Shown here: positions 38,091-47,400 of the stretch, piece by piece
Layout of the letters: every line of letters begins with the position of its first letter
Numbering within the stretch: the stretch's first letter is position 1
Assembly (NCBI GenBank): GCA_022661535.1
Contig: JAKULF010000007.1
Location: forward strand, 2,852,001-2,916,000
DNA: 64,000 bases
From: Eutypa lata
Lineage: Eukaryota > Ascomycota > Sordariomycetes > Xylariales > Diatrypaceae
Direction of reading: 5' to 3'
Position numbers and translations under genes: made by a program
The notes under the pieces: generated by a model
Database searches by the model: none
Seen by the model: the letters and a program-made list of their open reading frames with translations, nothing else
What the model was told of the DNA's origin: nothing

Positions 38091-39443
38091 TCAACTGTCG
38101 TTTTCTTCTTCCTCGACCCACCCCTCCGTCTCCTCCAACCCCTTCAGCACATCCTCGATCTCAAAGGGGTCAGTGATAGCCCAGACGCCGCCTCCCTTAA
38201 CCGTATCCACACCACGCATACCAACCTCCTTCCCAACTAGGTTCCGACCAACCTTTCCCGGACCGACACCGATCCAACGGCGCACGCGGCGCTCCTGATC
38301 CAGGTATTTAATAGAGTCCCACCACCGGACGGTCTCTAGACACTGCCGAGCGAGCAAATCGCGAACCTCACCCGCACTGCCAAAGGGCCTCGCCGTAACA
38401 TTGCTGACACACTCAAGCGCGCCGGGAAAGCTAACGATATCCTCTCCCTCATGCCCAGGGACCTGGCTCTTCTCGGCCAGCAATCCGCGCATGACGCCCA
38501 CCGCGGGGCGCATGATCGGGCTATGGAAGGGGGAATCGCTATTCAAGCGAACGGCGCGCGGATCGTGGCCCAGGAACTGGCGCACGTGGGCAATGAGCTC
38601 GCGAATCCGGCCCATATTCCCGCTTAGCACGATCTGGTTCTTGGAGTTGATGTTCGCAATGAGCACCTGCCGGATCGGCGTCCCGTAGCTCTTGTCGTGG
38701 CCCCGCAGGCCGGCGCTGCGGTACCCGACGAACTCGTCGATGGCCTCGACCAGGCCCGTCAGGTACTCGGGCTCGGTGACGACGGCGACCATGCCGTACT
38801 CGCCGCCGCCGTGGAGCTCGCGGGCGCGGCGCGTCGCCTCGGCCATGGCCTCGGCCCGGCGCGCGCAGATGCGCAGCGCGTCCCCGAACCGCAGGATGCC
38901 GGCCGCGACGAGGGCCGCGAACTCGCCGAGCGAGTGGCCCAGCGCCACGTCGGCGCGGTCCGCGGCCTCGAAGCCGAACTCGCGCGAGAGCACCCGCAGG
39001 ATCAGGACCGACGTCGCCATGATGGCGGGCTGGGCCGCGGGCGTCGCCGTCAGCGCGCTCGAGGGCCCCGCCTGGATGATCGACGAGAGCGAGTACCCCA
39101 TCGTGCTGTCGATCTCCTCGATGGCTTCTCCGGCCGTGCGCGGGAAGGCGTCGAGCCACGGCGTTAGCATGCCGACTTTTTGGACGCCTTGGCCGGGGAA
39201 GAAAATGGCGGTCCGAGGCCGCAATGCCTTCGTCGTCGTCGCCGTCGTCGCCGTCGACGCATATCGTCGACCTGGGGCTCGAGTCGCTATAGATGTCTTC
39301 GTCGTTAGGGGTGTTGAGGTAGGGCGGGAGAAGCAGCCGAGGTAGAGGGATGAGGAACGGGAGCGGGCTGCGTTCCGGGCGGACGGAAGACGCATTGGTA
39401 GCGTTGGAGAAGTTGCTAGAGCAGAGGCTCTCATCATCATCAT
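38091..39443 (-). CDS. MCT1: Mitochondrial malonyl-CoA:ACP transacylase
   Basis: Transfers malonyl from CoA to acyl carrier protein for mitochondrial type II fatty acid synthesis (lipoate precursor). Single exon, 450 aa. The start is the run of four ATG at 39443 downward (MMMMRASALATSP); the frame extends further upstream but only from non-ATG codons. The first ~95 residues are Arg/Ser/Ala/Thr-rich without acidic residues, a typical mitochondrial presequence ending near RRYASTATT. The FabD fold follows: FFPGQGVQKVGM, then the nucleophile motif ALGHSLGEFAAL, the His motif SPFHSPIMRPA and the end-piece WIGVGPGKVGRNLVGKE. The central part has very high GC, so the opposite strand shows long spurious frames. 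It is divergent from the ketosphinganine reductase relic. Confidence 0.92.
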   Translation of the reverse strand: MMMMRASALATSPTLPMRLPSARNAARSRSSSLYLGCFSRPTSTPLTTKTSIATRAPGRRYASTATTATTTKALRPRTAIFFPGQGVQKVGMLTPWLDAFPRTAGEAIEEIDSTMGYSLSSIIQAGPSSALTATPAAQPAIMATSVLILRVLSREFGFEAADRADVALGHSLGEFAALVAAGILRFGDALRICARRAEAMAEATRRARELHGGGEYGMVAVVTEPEYLTGLVEAIDEFVGYRSAGLRGHDKSYGTPIRQVLIANINSKNQIVLSGNMGRIRELIAHVRQFLGHDPRAVRLNSDSPFHSPIMRPAVGVMRGLLAEKSQVPGHEGEDIVSFPGALECVSNVTARPFGSAGEVRDLLARQCLETVRWWDSIKYLDQERRVRRWIGVGPGKVGRNLVGKEVGMRGVDTVKGGGVWAITDPFEIEDVLKGLEETEGWVEEEENDS

Positions 39444-39973
39444 CGCCGTGCGCCAGCTATACTCGAGCGTCGACGGCGATCTATAGTGGTGGCAATCATT
39501 TGAGAAATGCGGTAGCTGCTGGCTAATTTGCTCGTGACTCACAACTGAATAGAAATAAATAGTTGGGAGAAAAGGTTGGGAATGGGGGGGGAAGGTAAGC
39601 TATATGTCTAGGACTAGCTGTGTTCCTTCCAGTGTCCAATTGAATCATCGCCTTTTTCGAGCTCTTTCATATGCCAAGATCTGCAAGCTGGACCTACCCC
39701 ACACTTTTCCCCGGCCTACCGAGACCCGCCTTGGGAAGTACGTACCTACCTAGGTAGCACTATGTAGGTATCCCTTAACCCCTTTTGGCCGTTACCTTCA
39801 TCCCCCCTCACTTAAAAACGAAGGCATAACTAACCCCTTTATATGAAAGCTGTTGGTTGTAATGCAAATAACCCAACCTCTTGTTTTTGTCTACACCAAT
39901 ATTTTTCACATCACTCTTATCCTCTGAGCTTTCATATGTTATTCAGGAGTTTATACACTATTTTGATTCAGCT

Positions 39974-40565
39974 ATGGTGGGCGCGGGAGATCTCCGTGGA
40001 AAGGTAAGGTCATCATCACCTCTGCCGTGGCTTGCCAATCAGTACGGTAGCTAATAGTTACACAGACTGTGTTTGTCGTCGGTGGCTCAGGAGGGCTAGG
40101 GAAGGAAATGAGCAAAGTTATGGCAAGCCAAGGTAAGTATGTCATTGAGCTAGATGCCAAACAACGCTCTCTACGTTAGTTATATTCGCCCACAACTTCA
40201 TCACGCCCACCTTCCTCGAGGAGTAGAAGTCGAAGCCACCCCTAACCAAGCGTATAGAAGGCACCGAGGCGATAGGAAGCAGTGCTGATGGCTCGGCAGA
40301 GGACATTTCCGCTCTGGAGAACAGGTTCCCCTCCGCGCACAAGATCGCGCCGGAAAACGTGGCTGCAGTGGCCACTAACGACTTTGCCATCTTGGACAGG
40401 CGCCTAGAGCCACAGATCCTCTGGGCCAACATGATCGGAACGTCGCCGAGACGGGGTTGGGGCATCGTAGACTGCTTCCTTGCCTTCTTGATGGTTCTAG
40501 TATATCCGTTCGTAAGACGTCAAATTGAGAAACAATGTAAGGGAGATGCGTTGAGATCCGCATGA
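39974..40565 (+). pseudogene. 3-ketodihydrosphingosine reductase relic with collapsed core
   Basis: Start and end of a KDSR/TSC10-type SDR are present but the middle is gone. Exon 1 (39974-40003) and exon 2 (40066-40132) give MVGAGDLRGK/TVFVVGGSGGLGKEMS, the Gly-rich NADPH site, and splice in phase to VIFAHN at 40180, matching the family's VxIFARx strand. The next residues, ITPTFLEE, match the family's C-terminal third (TPxFEEE), so roughly 170 codons carrying the catalytic Ser-Tyr-Lys are missing. A TAG at 40224-40226 follows, where homologues have a sense codon; beyond it the frame is open to 40565 and still aligns (PPLTKRIEG, SSADGSAEDIS, MIGTSPRRGWGIVDCFLAF, a C-terminal membrane helix). 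Such a protein could not be catalytic. The functional gene is presumably elsewhere in the genome. Confidence 0.78.
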
Positions 40566-40711
40566 GACTGGGGATTGTCAGTACTTAAATAATTATAATT
40601 AAACCACGATTTATTTTCTATTTGATTCTTTTCATGTAAAATGCTTTCTCGGTGGATACCTCTATGCTACACATTCGGCAATTGTGTCTTATGCTTTCCG
40701 CTATGATGATT

Positions 40712-42400
40712 CTAGCACCTGATCTCAACACCTCCTTTGCTTATAGTGAGATACTTAACACCTTTGTACGGCTTTACGCCCTCGCCGATACCGCGGCTCT
40801 TTCTAGTGTCGAGTAATATGCTATCCACCTTGATCCCACTCGCGAGCCAGCCCTTGACCGAGAAACTAACAGACGCGGAGGAGGGCATCAGGATCTTATT
40901 CTGTGCGATTTTCTTCGTATCCTTCTCATCTTCGGTCTTCTCCGCAGCAACGGCGGGTTTTGCACCTGACGATTGATACGGCTCCTCGTATACGTAATCC
41001 TTTCCGAAGCCGAACCCAGTCCCATCTGTGTCTTCTGGGTCGTCGGCTAGCGGCCCCACGACTGTGCACCGCAGCCCAAAGTGTGTAGTCCCTGCGGCAA
41101 GATCTTTTGCCGGTATATACCATTCGAGGATATTGTCGGCCGGGCTATAATTGGCGTCACCCCTAGTCGGCCGGATGTCTGAGAGGTTTCTGACGTCCGA
41201 AGGTAAAGGAACCGACACAATGACGTCTTGTAACAATGGCGATGCGGCCGTTCCGGCTTGTGGCCCACCAAATCCTCTTCCACCGGAGCCTCCTCCCCTA
41301 CCAGAGGACCCAGACAGGGAGGACCCGGAAGATCCAAATATTTTGTTGATATTTAGTCGAACCTCGAAATCAGAACCTGCTAAACCAATCCCTGTCTTCA
41401 CCTCTATATCTATAGGTAGCTTCAGGTTGTTGGAACTGAGAGACCCACTCTTCCCATTTGTAAAGGGCAGCAAGTCCACCTCATAGCCTGCTAAGATAAA
41501 ACGACCATCAGGAGGCACGAAACTTAGATCTCCCGGACGCTCCTTCCATCGGTTTAGCCTCACGCATGGATGGAAGACAGGTAATTCCATTATGCTCGCT
41601 AGATTATGCTTCCCTGAAGGTCCCGTGAGACTCAGAGCAATATCCGGAACCCCAGATACTTTGGATGTAAAGGCGATAGTGCCATTTGCGAAAGCAGCAA
41701 TGGGACGCCCGGATGGAGCAAGGGTTACTGAGAGGGTCTCGACGACGTCGGCATACATCTCATTGGACGTATGTCGCACATTTGCTCTCCTCCACGGTAA
41801 TGCGGATGCGTTCTGGGCGGTCAGGGATGGCGAATTCGAGCCGATATTAGAGGCAAAGGCAGGCTTGCTGGGTAGGTTGATACTTCCCAACAGCTTCCCC
41901 AATAAGCCTTCGACCTCGACAACGTCTCTCAAGGCGTTAGGCTCCGTTGTGTTGACTGTGCCAGCATCGCACATCTCGGTAAGAAGCTGAGCGACAACAT
42001 CGTAGTTGGCCTCGATCTTGTGAGCGAGTATGGGTGCTCCCAGGAACTCTTCTAGCGCATCGATTATGCGGTGGAGAAACTCGAGGACTAGAAGCGGTTC
42101 TATCTCGGAAGATGCTGTCGCTAGGTACAGCAGGTTGGCATGGACAAGACTGAAGACTAGGGTCGGGGGGTTGGTATTCGAGAGATATATCAAATTCGGT
42201 CTTGGGGACGGATGTTCTAGGTAGAGCGGGAGTAGGTGGGTGGCCGATAGTGGCCGTGACGTATAGGTATGGGATAGGATGGCGCGACTATAGTCATGTA
42301 ACTTTTAGTTAGTAGGGATATATAGACTAGGGTGGTGACTGAGTTATTAAACTAACTTATGCTCATCAAAGATGTGCAGCGCTTCTATTACGCCGTTCAT
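40712..42400 (-). CDS. APM3: AP-3 adaptor complex mu subunit
   Basis: Medium chain of AP-3, which sorts cargo from Golgi/endosome to the vacuole. Predicted 539 aa, exons 42400-42357 and 42287-40712. The short first exon gives MNGVIEALHIFDEH and joins within an Asn codon to RAILSHTYTSRPLSATHL, the typical AP-3 mu N-terminus. The N-terminal longin-like domain covers about 1-170 (ALEEFLGAPILAHKIEANYD, the AP-mu linker start). The mu homology domain runs from about 195 (LPWRRANVRHTSNEMYADVV) to the end, including VPDIALSLTGP and FHPCVRLNRW. A Gly/Ser-rich insertion (SGSSLSGSSGRGGGSGGRGF) near residue 340 is a lineage-specific loop. Ends GGVEIRC. Confidence 0.9.
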
Positions 42401-42801
42401 GACAGTTGTATTCCCCTAAGCATTATTGAATCTGCAAGTCTTCAGTGAAGTGTGGCAGGGTTTATAGCGTATAGGTACGATAGTCTATACGGAGTGAACC
42501 CAGTAAGAGCGGCATGTGAAGTCACTGCTTAGATAATGCCTAATTAAGCGTCGGATGCTAAGATCAACAGTTGTGGCTGCGAGATGTGGAACTAGATAAC
42601 TAGATAGAGGCTACGCCACAATTAGTTTCTACAATTTTCATTGGTCTATCAAAATCTTTTAAGCTTCCCGTAGCGGGGTTCCATCCGGGCGGCGCGAAAC
42701 CGACAAAAGTTTAAGCCTGACTGCCCCGTTCCGCCTAAGAAAAAAAAGTTCTGGTAAACTCTTGAGGGTCCATTTTGCAACAAGACGAGATAAGGAGAGC
42801 A
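42401..42801. other. Divergent promoter region of APM3 and MPP10
   Basis: About 400 bp shared between the two start codons. It includes an A-run at 42739-42747 close to the MPP10 start. No specific operator assigned. Confidence 0.45.
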
Positions 42802-45144
42802 ATGGCTAGACCTTCTAGCATAACGTCTTCCGTTACCTCCAATACTCTAACTCATACTCCCGGAATGGCCTTTTTATCTACTTTTACCGATTCTTCCAAG
42901 CCTTCCGGCGGAGCAGATATGCTGGCGCTTTTTGAATCCATCCAGACCGGAAATCGTCATGCTTTTCTGCAACCCACACCCGCCATATCCAACGCCTCCT
43001 TGCAGCTTGCGAAAGCGACATTAGACTGCTATGCTGGCCAGATCAGCGATGAACAGCAGCAGAGACAAAAGGAAGCGAACAAGAAACGAAAGCGAGCCGA
43101 GCCTGCCAACAAAAACGATGTTCTAAAGATCAGAAGATTACACGTCGATGGCTTTGAAAGCGGCCAGGTCTGGCAGCAGGCAAGAAGGATTATCGCAAGT
43201 ACACTGCAGGATTCTAAAGAAGCGCTGGAAGATTTAGAAGATCGGAAGGAAATTCACCTGAACGGCATGAAAGGGGATGCTAGTTCTATTGGATCATCAG
43301 AGGCGAATTCTGAAATAGGACCTGATGACAGTGAAGAAGATCTTGTCGAGGACCTACTGGACTCCGAAGAAGACTTCGAGGAGGACTTTGATGGAGAGGA
43401 TGAAGGTGCCTCTATAGACGAGGACGAGGACGATGGCGATGGCGAGAATCCCGAAGGATTGCTCGAAGATGATTTTGAAGAGGGGATCGAAGATATAGAG
43501 GAAGAAGATGATGAAGATGTCGATGAAGAGGAAGATGAAGAGGACGAGCCCTCCGAACCATTGGTTCAAGACCCGAATGGTCTCAACGACGGCTTCTTCT
43601 CGATTGATGATTTCAACAAGCAAACTCAGTGGTTCGAAGAGCAGGACGCTAAAGCAAACCCAGACGCAGACCAAGAGAGCGAGGATGAAGACGTAGATTG
43701 GCATACCGATCCCATGTCCTCGATTCCTTTAGCCGGAAACAAAATATCAAAGAAGTCGAAAACAGAGGAGGAGGATGACGGGTTGCCGTCCGATATGGAA
43801 GACGACGACGACGACGACGAAGATGGAGGACCTACTTTTGGTAATATGGATCTAGATGCACCAGAAGGCGAGAGCGACCTAGATGAAGGAGAAGATGATA
43901 TAGATGGAGAGAATGATCTCAACGCCAACGACGTCTTCTACAAGGACTTCTTCGCTCCACCGAAAAGGAAGGGGTCAAATAAAGGAAAACCACGGAAACC
44001 GACAGGGCCCCGATCTGCTGCACCAGCGGACCAGGACGTAGACCGTGCTATGGCAGATGTCCACCGCGATTTATTCGACGATGAGTCAGAACGCGACGAC
44101 TCGGACGATGCACTTTCCGACGCTTCGGCAGGAGACCCGAAGTCGAGGAAGTCCGCCCACGAAAGACGGCAAGCCAAGCTAGCCGAGGAGATCCGCAACC
44201 TCGAGGCTGCGAACGTAGCCAAGAGGGAGTGGGCGCTGGCCGGTGAAGCCAAGGCCATCGACCGGCCGATGAACTCGCTCCTCGAGCAAGATCTCGACTT
44301 CGAGCACATCGGCAAACCGGTGCCCGTGATCACGACCGAGGTGAGCGAGAGCATCGAGGAGATGATCAAGCGGCGGATTCTTGCGCAGGAGTTCGACGAG
44401 GTGATCCGGCGGCGGCCAGACTCCGCCGACCTATCCTCGACCACCCGCAGAGGCCTCGTCGAGCTCGACGACGCGAAAGCCAAGCAGAGCCTGGCGGAGA
44501 TCTACGAGGAGGAGCACGTGAAGAGCACGAACCCGGACACGTACGTCAGCCAGTCGGATGAGAAGCTCCGTCGGGAGGAGAAGGAGGTCGAGCAGATGTG
44601 GCGCGATGTCAGCGCCAGCCTCGACGCCCTCAGCAGCTGGCACTACCGCCCGAAGCCCGCTGCGCCCTCCCTCACCGTCGTTTCAGACGTCGCCGCGGTC
44701 AGCATGGAGGACGCGCAGCCGGCTACCGCCCAGGGCGTCACGGGCGGCGACACGGCCCTCGCGCCCCAGGAGATCTACGCCCCGGGACGCGATGGTGCTA
44801 CGGCCGAGAAGGGCGAGGTCGTCCTCGCGAAGAGCGGCTTGCCTCTTGCGAGGCAGGAGATGAGCCGTGAGGACCGCACGAGGAGACGCCGGAGGCAGAA
44901 GGAGAGGATCCGCAAGGCGGGCGGCGGCGTTGGTGGTGTCAATGGTGATGCGGCTGTGAATGGCAAGGGGGCGGCCGCGGCGGACGGGAAGACGAAGACG
45001 AGGGCCCAGCAGCAGAGGGATACCCTGGGTGATCTCAAGAAGGGCGGCGTCAAGGTCATCAATAAGAAGGGCGAAGTCGTCGATATGGAGGGTAATAAGG
45101 CCAAGGCGGCCAAGGCGGCTTCGAGCCAGAGCTTTAAGTTGTAG
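42802..45144 (+). CDS. MPP10: U3 snoRNP protein Mpp10 (small-subunit processome)
   Basis: Required for cleavage of pre-rRNA at the A0-A2 sites as part of the U3 snoRNP, with Imp3/Imp4, in the nucleolus. Single exon, 780 aa, starting at the first ATG (MARPSSITSS); an in-frame TTG 27 nt upstream is not used. Residues ~170-390 form long acidic Asp/Glu runs separated by GLNDGFFSIDDFNKQTQWFE, the family's first conserved block. The C-terminal half holds VFYKDFFAPPKRK, SAHERRQAKLAEEIRNLEA, EWALAGEAKAIDRPMNSLLE, DLDFEHIGKPVPVITTEVSE and FDEVIRRRPDS, all Mpp10 signatures, then a basic tail (EDRTRRRRRQKERIRK). The final 60 residues are low complexity. GC content rises sharply in the 3' half, which is why antisense frames are long there. 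Confidence 0.93.
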   Translation: MARPSSITSSVTSNTLTHTPGMAFLSTFTDSSKPSGGADMLALFESIQTGNRHAFLQPTPAISNASLQLAKATLDCYAGQISDEQQQRQKEANKKRKRAEPANKNDVLKIRRLHVDGFESGQVWQQARRIIASTLQDSKEALEDLEDRKEIHLNGMKGDASSIGSSEANSEIGPDDSEEDLVEDLLDSEEDFEEDFDGEDEGASIDEDEDDGDGENPEGLLEDDFEEGIEDIEEEDDEDVDEEEDEEDEPSEPLVQDPNGLNDGFFSIDDFNKQTQWFEEQDAKANPDADQESEDEDVDWHTDPMSSIPLAGNKISKKSKTEEEDDGLPSDMEDDDDDDEDGGPTFGNMDLDAPEGESDLDEGEDDIDGENDLNANDVFYKDFFAPPKRKGSNKGKPRKPTGPRSAAPADQDVDRAMADVHRDLFDDESERDDSDDALSDASAGDPKSRKSAHERRQAKLAEEIRNLEAANVAKREWALAGEAKAIDRPMNSLLEQDLDFEHIGKPVPVITTEVSESIEEMIKRRILAQEFDEVIRRRPDSADLSSTTRRGLVELDDAKAKQSLAEIYEEEHVKSTNPDTYVSQSDEKLRREEKEVEQMWRDVSASLDALSSWHYRPKPAAPSLTVVSDVAAVSMEDAQPATAQGVTGGDTALAPQEIYAPGRDGATAEKGEVVLAKSGLPLARQEMSREDRTRRRRRQKERIRKAGGGVGGVNGDAAVNGKGAAAADGKTKTRAQQQRDTLGDLKKGGVKVINKKGEVVDMEGNKAKAAKAASSQSFKL

Positions 45145-46062
45145 TAGGAGTTACATTGCTGTCAGTAGATCAACGGAAGGTGGTGGTGCTCGTTATTCGG
45201 AGTTTCGTGGGCGGTAATAAAAGAAGAAAGGAAGGCTCTTCGGGGTTTGTTATGAACCGTATTAGTCTAACTGCACTTCCGGGCTGTGATATCGAATTAT
45301 ATTAAGAGATCTGGAAATATGTGCCCATATGTGAGGACACGCTTCATGACGTGGTGGGTCTTTCAGAGGTTTGCAATCTTAGCACCGTCGAAAATAGAGA
45401 AGGGTAGACATGCTCACAATCAAGATGGCACTGCAGAATATTGTCGAACAGGGGGCCCTATATATTCAAGATGAACTTTGGGGTGCGTACCTAGCTGTCT
45501 CGATTAAGTCTGTATAGCACGAGGCTAATGTATATCCCACTGCCATCACATCACGTTCCAGAGGTAACTATTGTAACGGTATGCACACACACATATATAT
45601 GAGATATTAGCTCACCCTTCCAAGAATCAAACTATCCACAAGCCATATCCAGGCTCGGGACTGCAATAGTAAAATACAAAACCCAACGAACAGTTGTGAA
45701 GTAAAATATATAGGACAACTGAGTGACAACCTCATTTTGCTACTTTTTTGAAAGCCTAAGATTCATGTTAACAACACGATATCCCCCCTTTTCTCCATGA
45801 TAATTATTTATACGAGAGGGCTGTATTGTACATCACGTCTCCGTCTACCTCCGCAGTTTAATAATAAATCAATGTTTCATGCAATTAGAAGTGAAATGAA
45901 AACCTAACCACAATTACTGCCAGAGCAACATGAAATACACAAGCAATGGCCAGCATTTAACGTCTACGACAAGTAATGTATCCGCGCTATAATCAACAAT
46001 TATACTTGGTTAGGGATACAAGGTTCCCAGCCACCTCCTAGAAATATCCCTTCCGGCATGAC
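45145..46062. other. Convergent spacer
   Basis: 3' flanks of MPP10 and of the membrane protein gene. Contains a short CACACACATATATA tract near 45585. No gene seen. Confidence 0.5.
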
Positions 46063-47400
46063 TCAACCATGCAACTCAGATATCGGGGCCATCCGCCCGC
46101 CCGCCTCGTTCGGCCTCCACGGACCGTCCTGTCCCGTGTGCTGCGGCGTACTAAAAGCCGACGAATTCGGACTGTTGTGGGAACCCCCTCCCTGGGGGTC
46201 AGACATCGCCGAGACCGTCGAGAACCTCTCATGGCCCCCATTGCCATACGGAGAAGAAGGATTCGTCGACTCCTCCTTCTTCTTCTCCGGTACGTCTGCT
46301 GGCAGCTCCGATTTAAACCCTGACAAGCCCGGGTGGCTTAGAACGGTGTTGTTATTCGCGGCTGTCAGGGGATCGGTTGGCGGGGGTGGAGAGTAATAGG
46401 GGTCGCCATTGCCAGTCATGGGCAATCCGTGGTACTGCGGGTGCTGGTGCTGGTGCTGCTTCTCTCGCTTCGTATTTCGCCGGTAACAGAGGCATCCCAT
46501 GAATATAAGACACCCGAGGAACAGGACAAACGCGACGGATCCGACGCTTATGCCTGCGATTGCGCCCGTGGAGAGCGTCTCGGCGGGAGGTGGCGATGGG
46601 ATCGAGGACTCGTCGGCTGTTGGTGTAGCGGAGGCGTCAACTGACGTCCCCGAGCCCTGAATCGAACTCGCGGTTGGTGCCGGCGCAGTTGTAGATGGCA
46701 TGATTGGAGAATGGCCTACTAAGTCGTTAGAAAACACCAGAACTCCCAACTACATACCTACACACAAGAATATTCATGGGCAGGCAGGCAGGTAGGTAGG
46801 TAGGTTAGGTTAGGTTAGATTAAGATTAACGGACCAGGAAACCAAGACATCTTGCCGCCTGCGCTCAGGGGAAGAAACGCAATATCCTCCAGCTTCGCGC
46901 CGGCTTCGAACAAGGGGCTCTGTCCCTCGCAAGTGCAGTTCTCGTGGCGCGGCTCGGGCTTCGTCCGTCCCTCGTCGTCCTTGCACCCCGCCCACTCCGT
47001 GACGTCCGGGTCGCAGCGGGTCAGGCCGACGAGCTGCTGGCCCGTGTAGGGGCCCTTTCCCGGACATTCTGGCGAGCCGTAGGTGGGGTCCGTGCAGCCT
47101 ACCAGGTAGGTGATGGTGACTAAATAATGTGGGAAAGTTATATGATCAGCCTTCTCTTCCTCTCTATGTTCGATGGTGTGCCTTTCTGCTTTTTTCCTTT
47201 TTCTTCTCTGTTTTTTGTTCTCTCTTACACTTTGTGTTGAAGCAAGCTTGGCTCGATAGGCATTTGTCGCCCACGTAGCAGCAGGACTTCGCGTAGCCTT
47301 CGAGGGCCGCGTTTCCGCAGGGTATGAAGCCATCCGCGGCTTGGGCTCCGGCCGCGAAGTAGCAGGTGCCATTCGATATGTTAAGGTCGATGTCTTCCAT
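46063..47400 (-). CDS. Fungal single-pass membrane protein with Cys-rich ectodomain
   Basis: Predicted 369 aa, exons 47400-47229, 47119-46835, 46715-46063, all in phase. The N-terminal ectodomain begins MEDIDLNISNGTCYFAAG and contains about a dozen Cys (IPCGNAALEGYAKSCCYVGD, KCLSSQACFNTKF, VGCTDPTYGSPECPGKGPY, RCDPDVTEWAGC, ENCTCEGQSP), the pattern of a widespread unnamed fungal family. A Ser/Thr/Pro-rich stalk follows, then one membrane segment at about residues 198-224 starting GAIAGISVGSVAFVLF, and a cytoplasmic tail with basic residues just after the membrane (YRRNTKREKQHQHQH). The layout resembles fungal wall-stress or surface sensor proteins, but without a clear cleavable signal peptide in this model; an extra 5' exon is possible. 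Function unknown. The second intron contains a GGTAGGTAGGTTAGGTTAGG tandem tract. Confidence 0.72.

Noticed and set aside
38539..39345. Long frames overlapping MCT1 on both strands
   Set aside because: Shadows caused by very high GC; Arg/Gly/Ala-rich translations without domains, while MCT1 has all family motifs.
43354..45113. Several antisense and alternative frames in MPP10
   Set aside because: They mirror the acidic repeats (for example poly-Ile/Phe or poly-Ser) and contradict the clear Mpp10 frame.
46790..46825. Telomere-like GGTTAGG repeats
   Set aside because: Units are GGTA and TTAGG-like but not TTAGGG, and they lie in an intron; no sign of an interstitial telomere.
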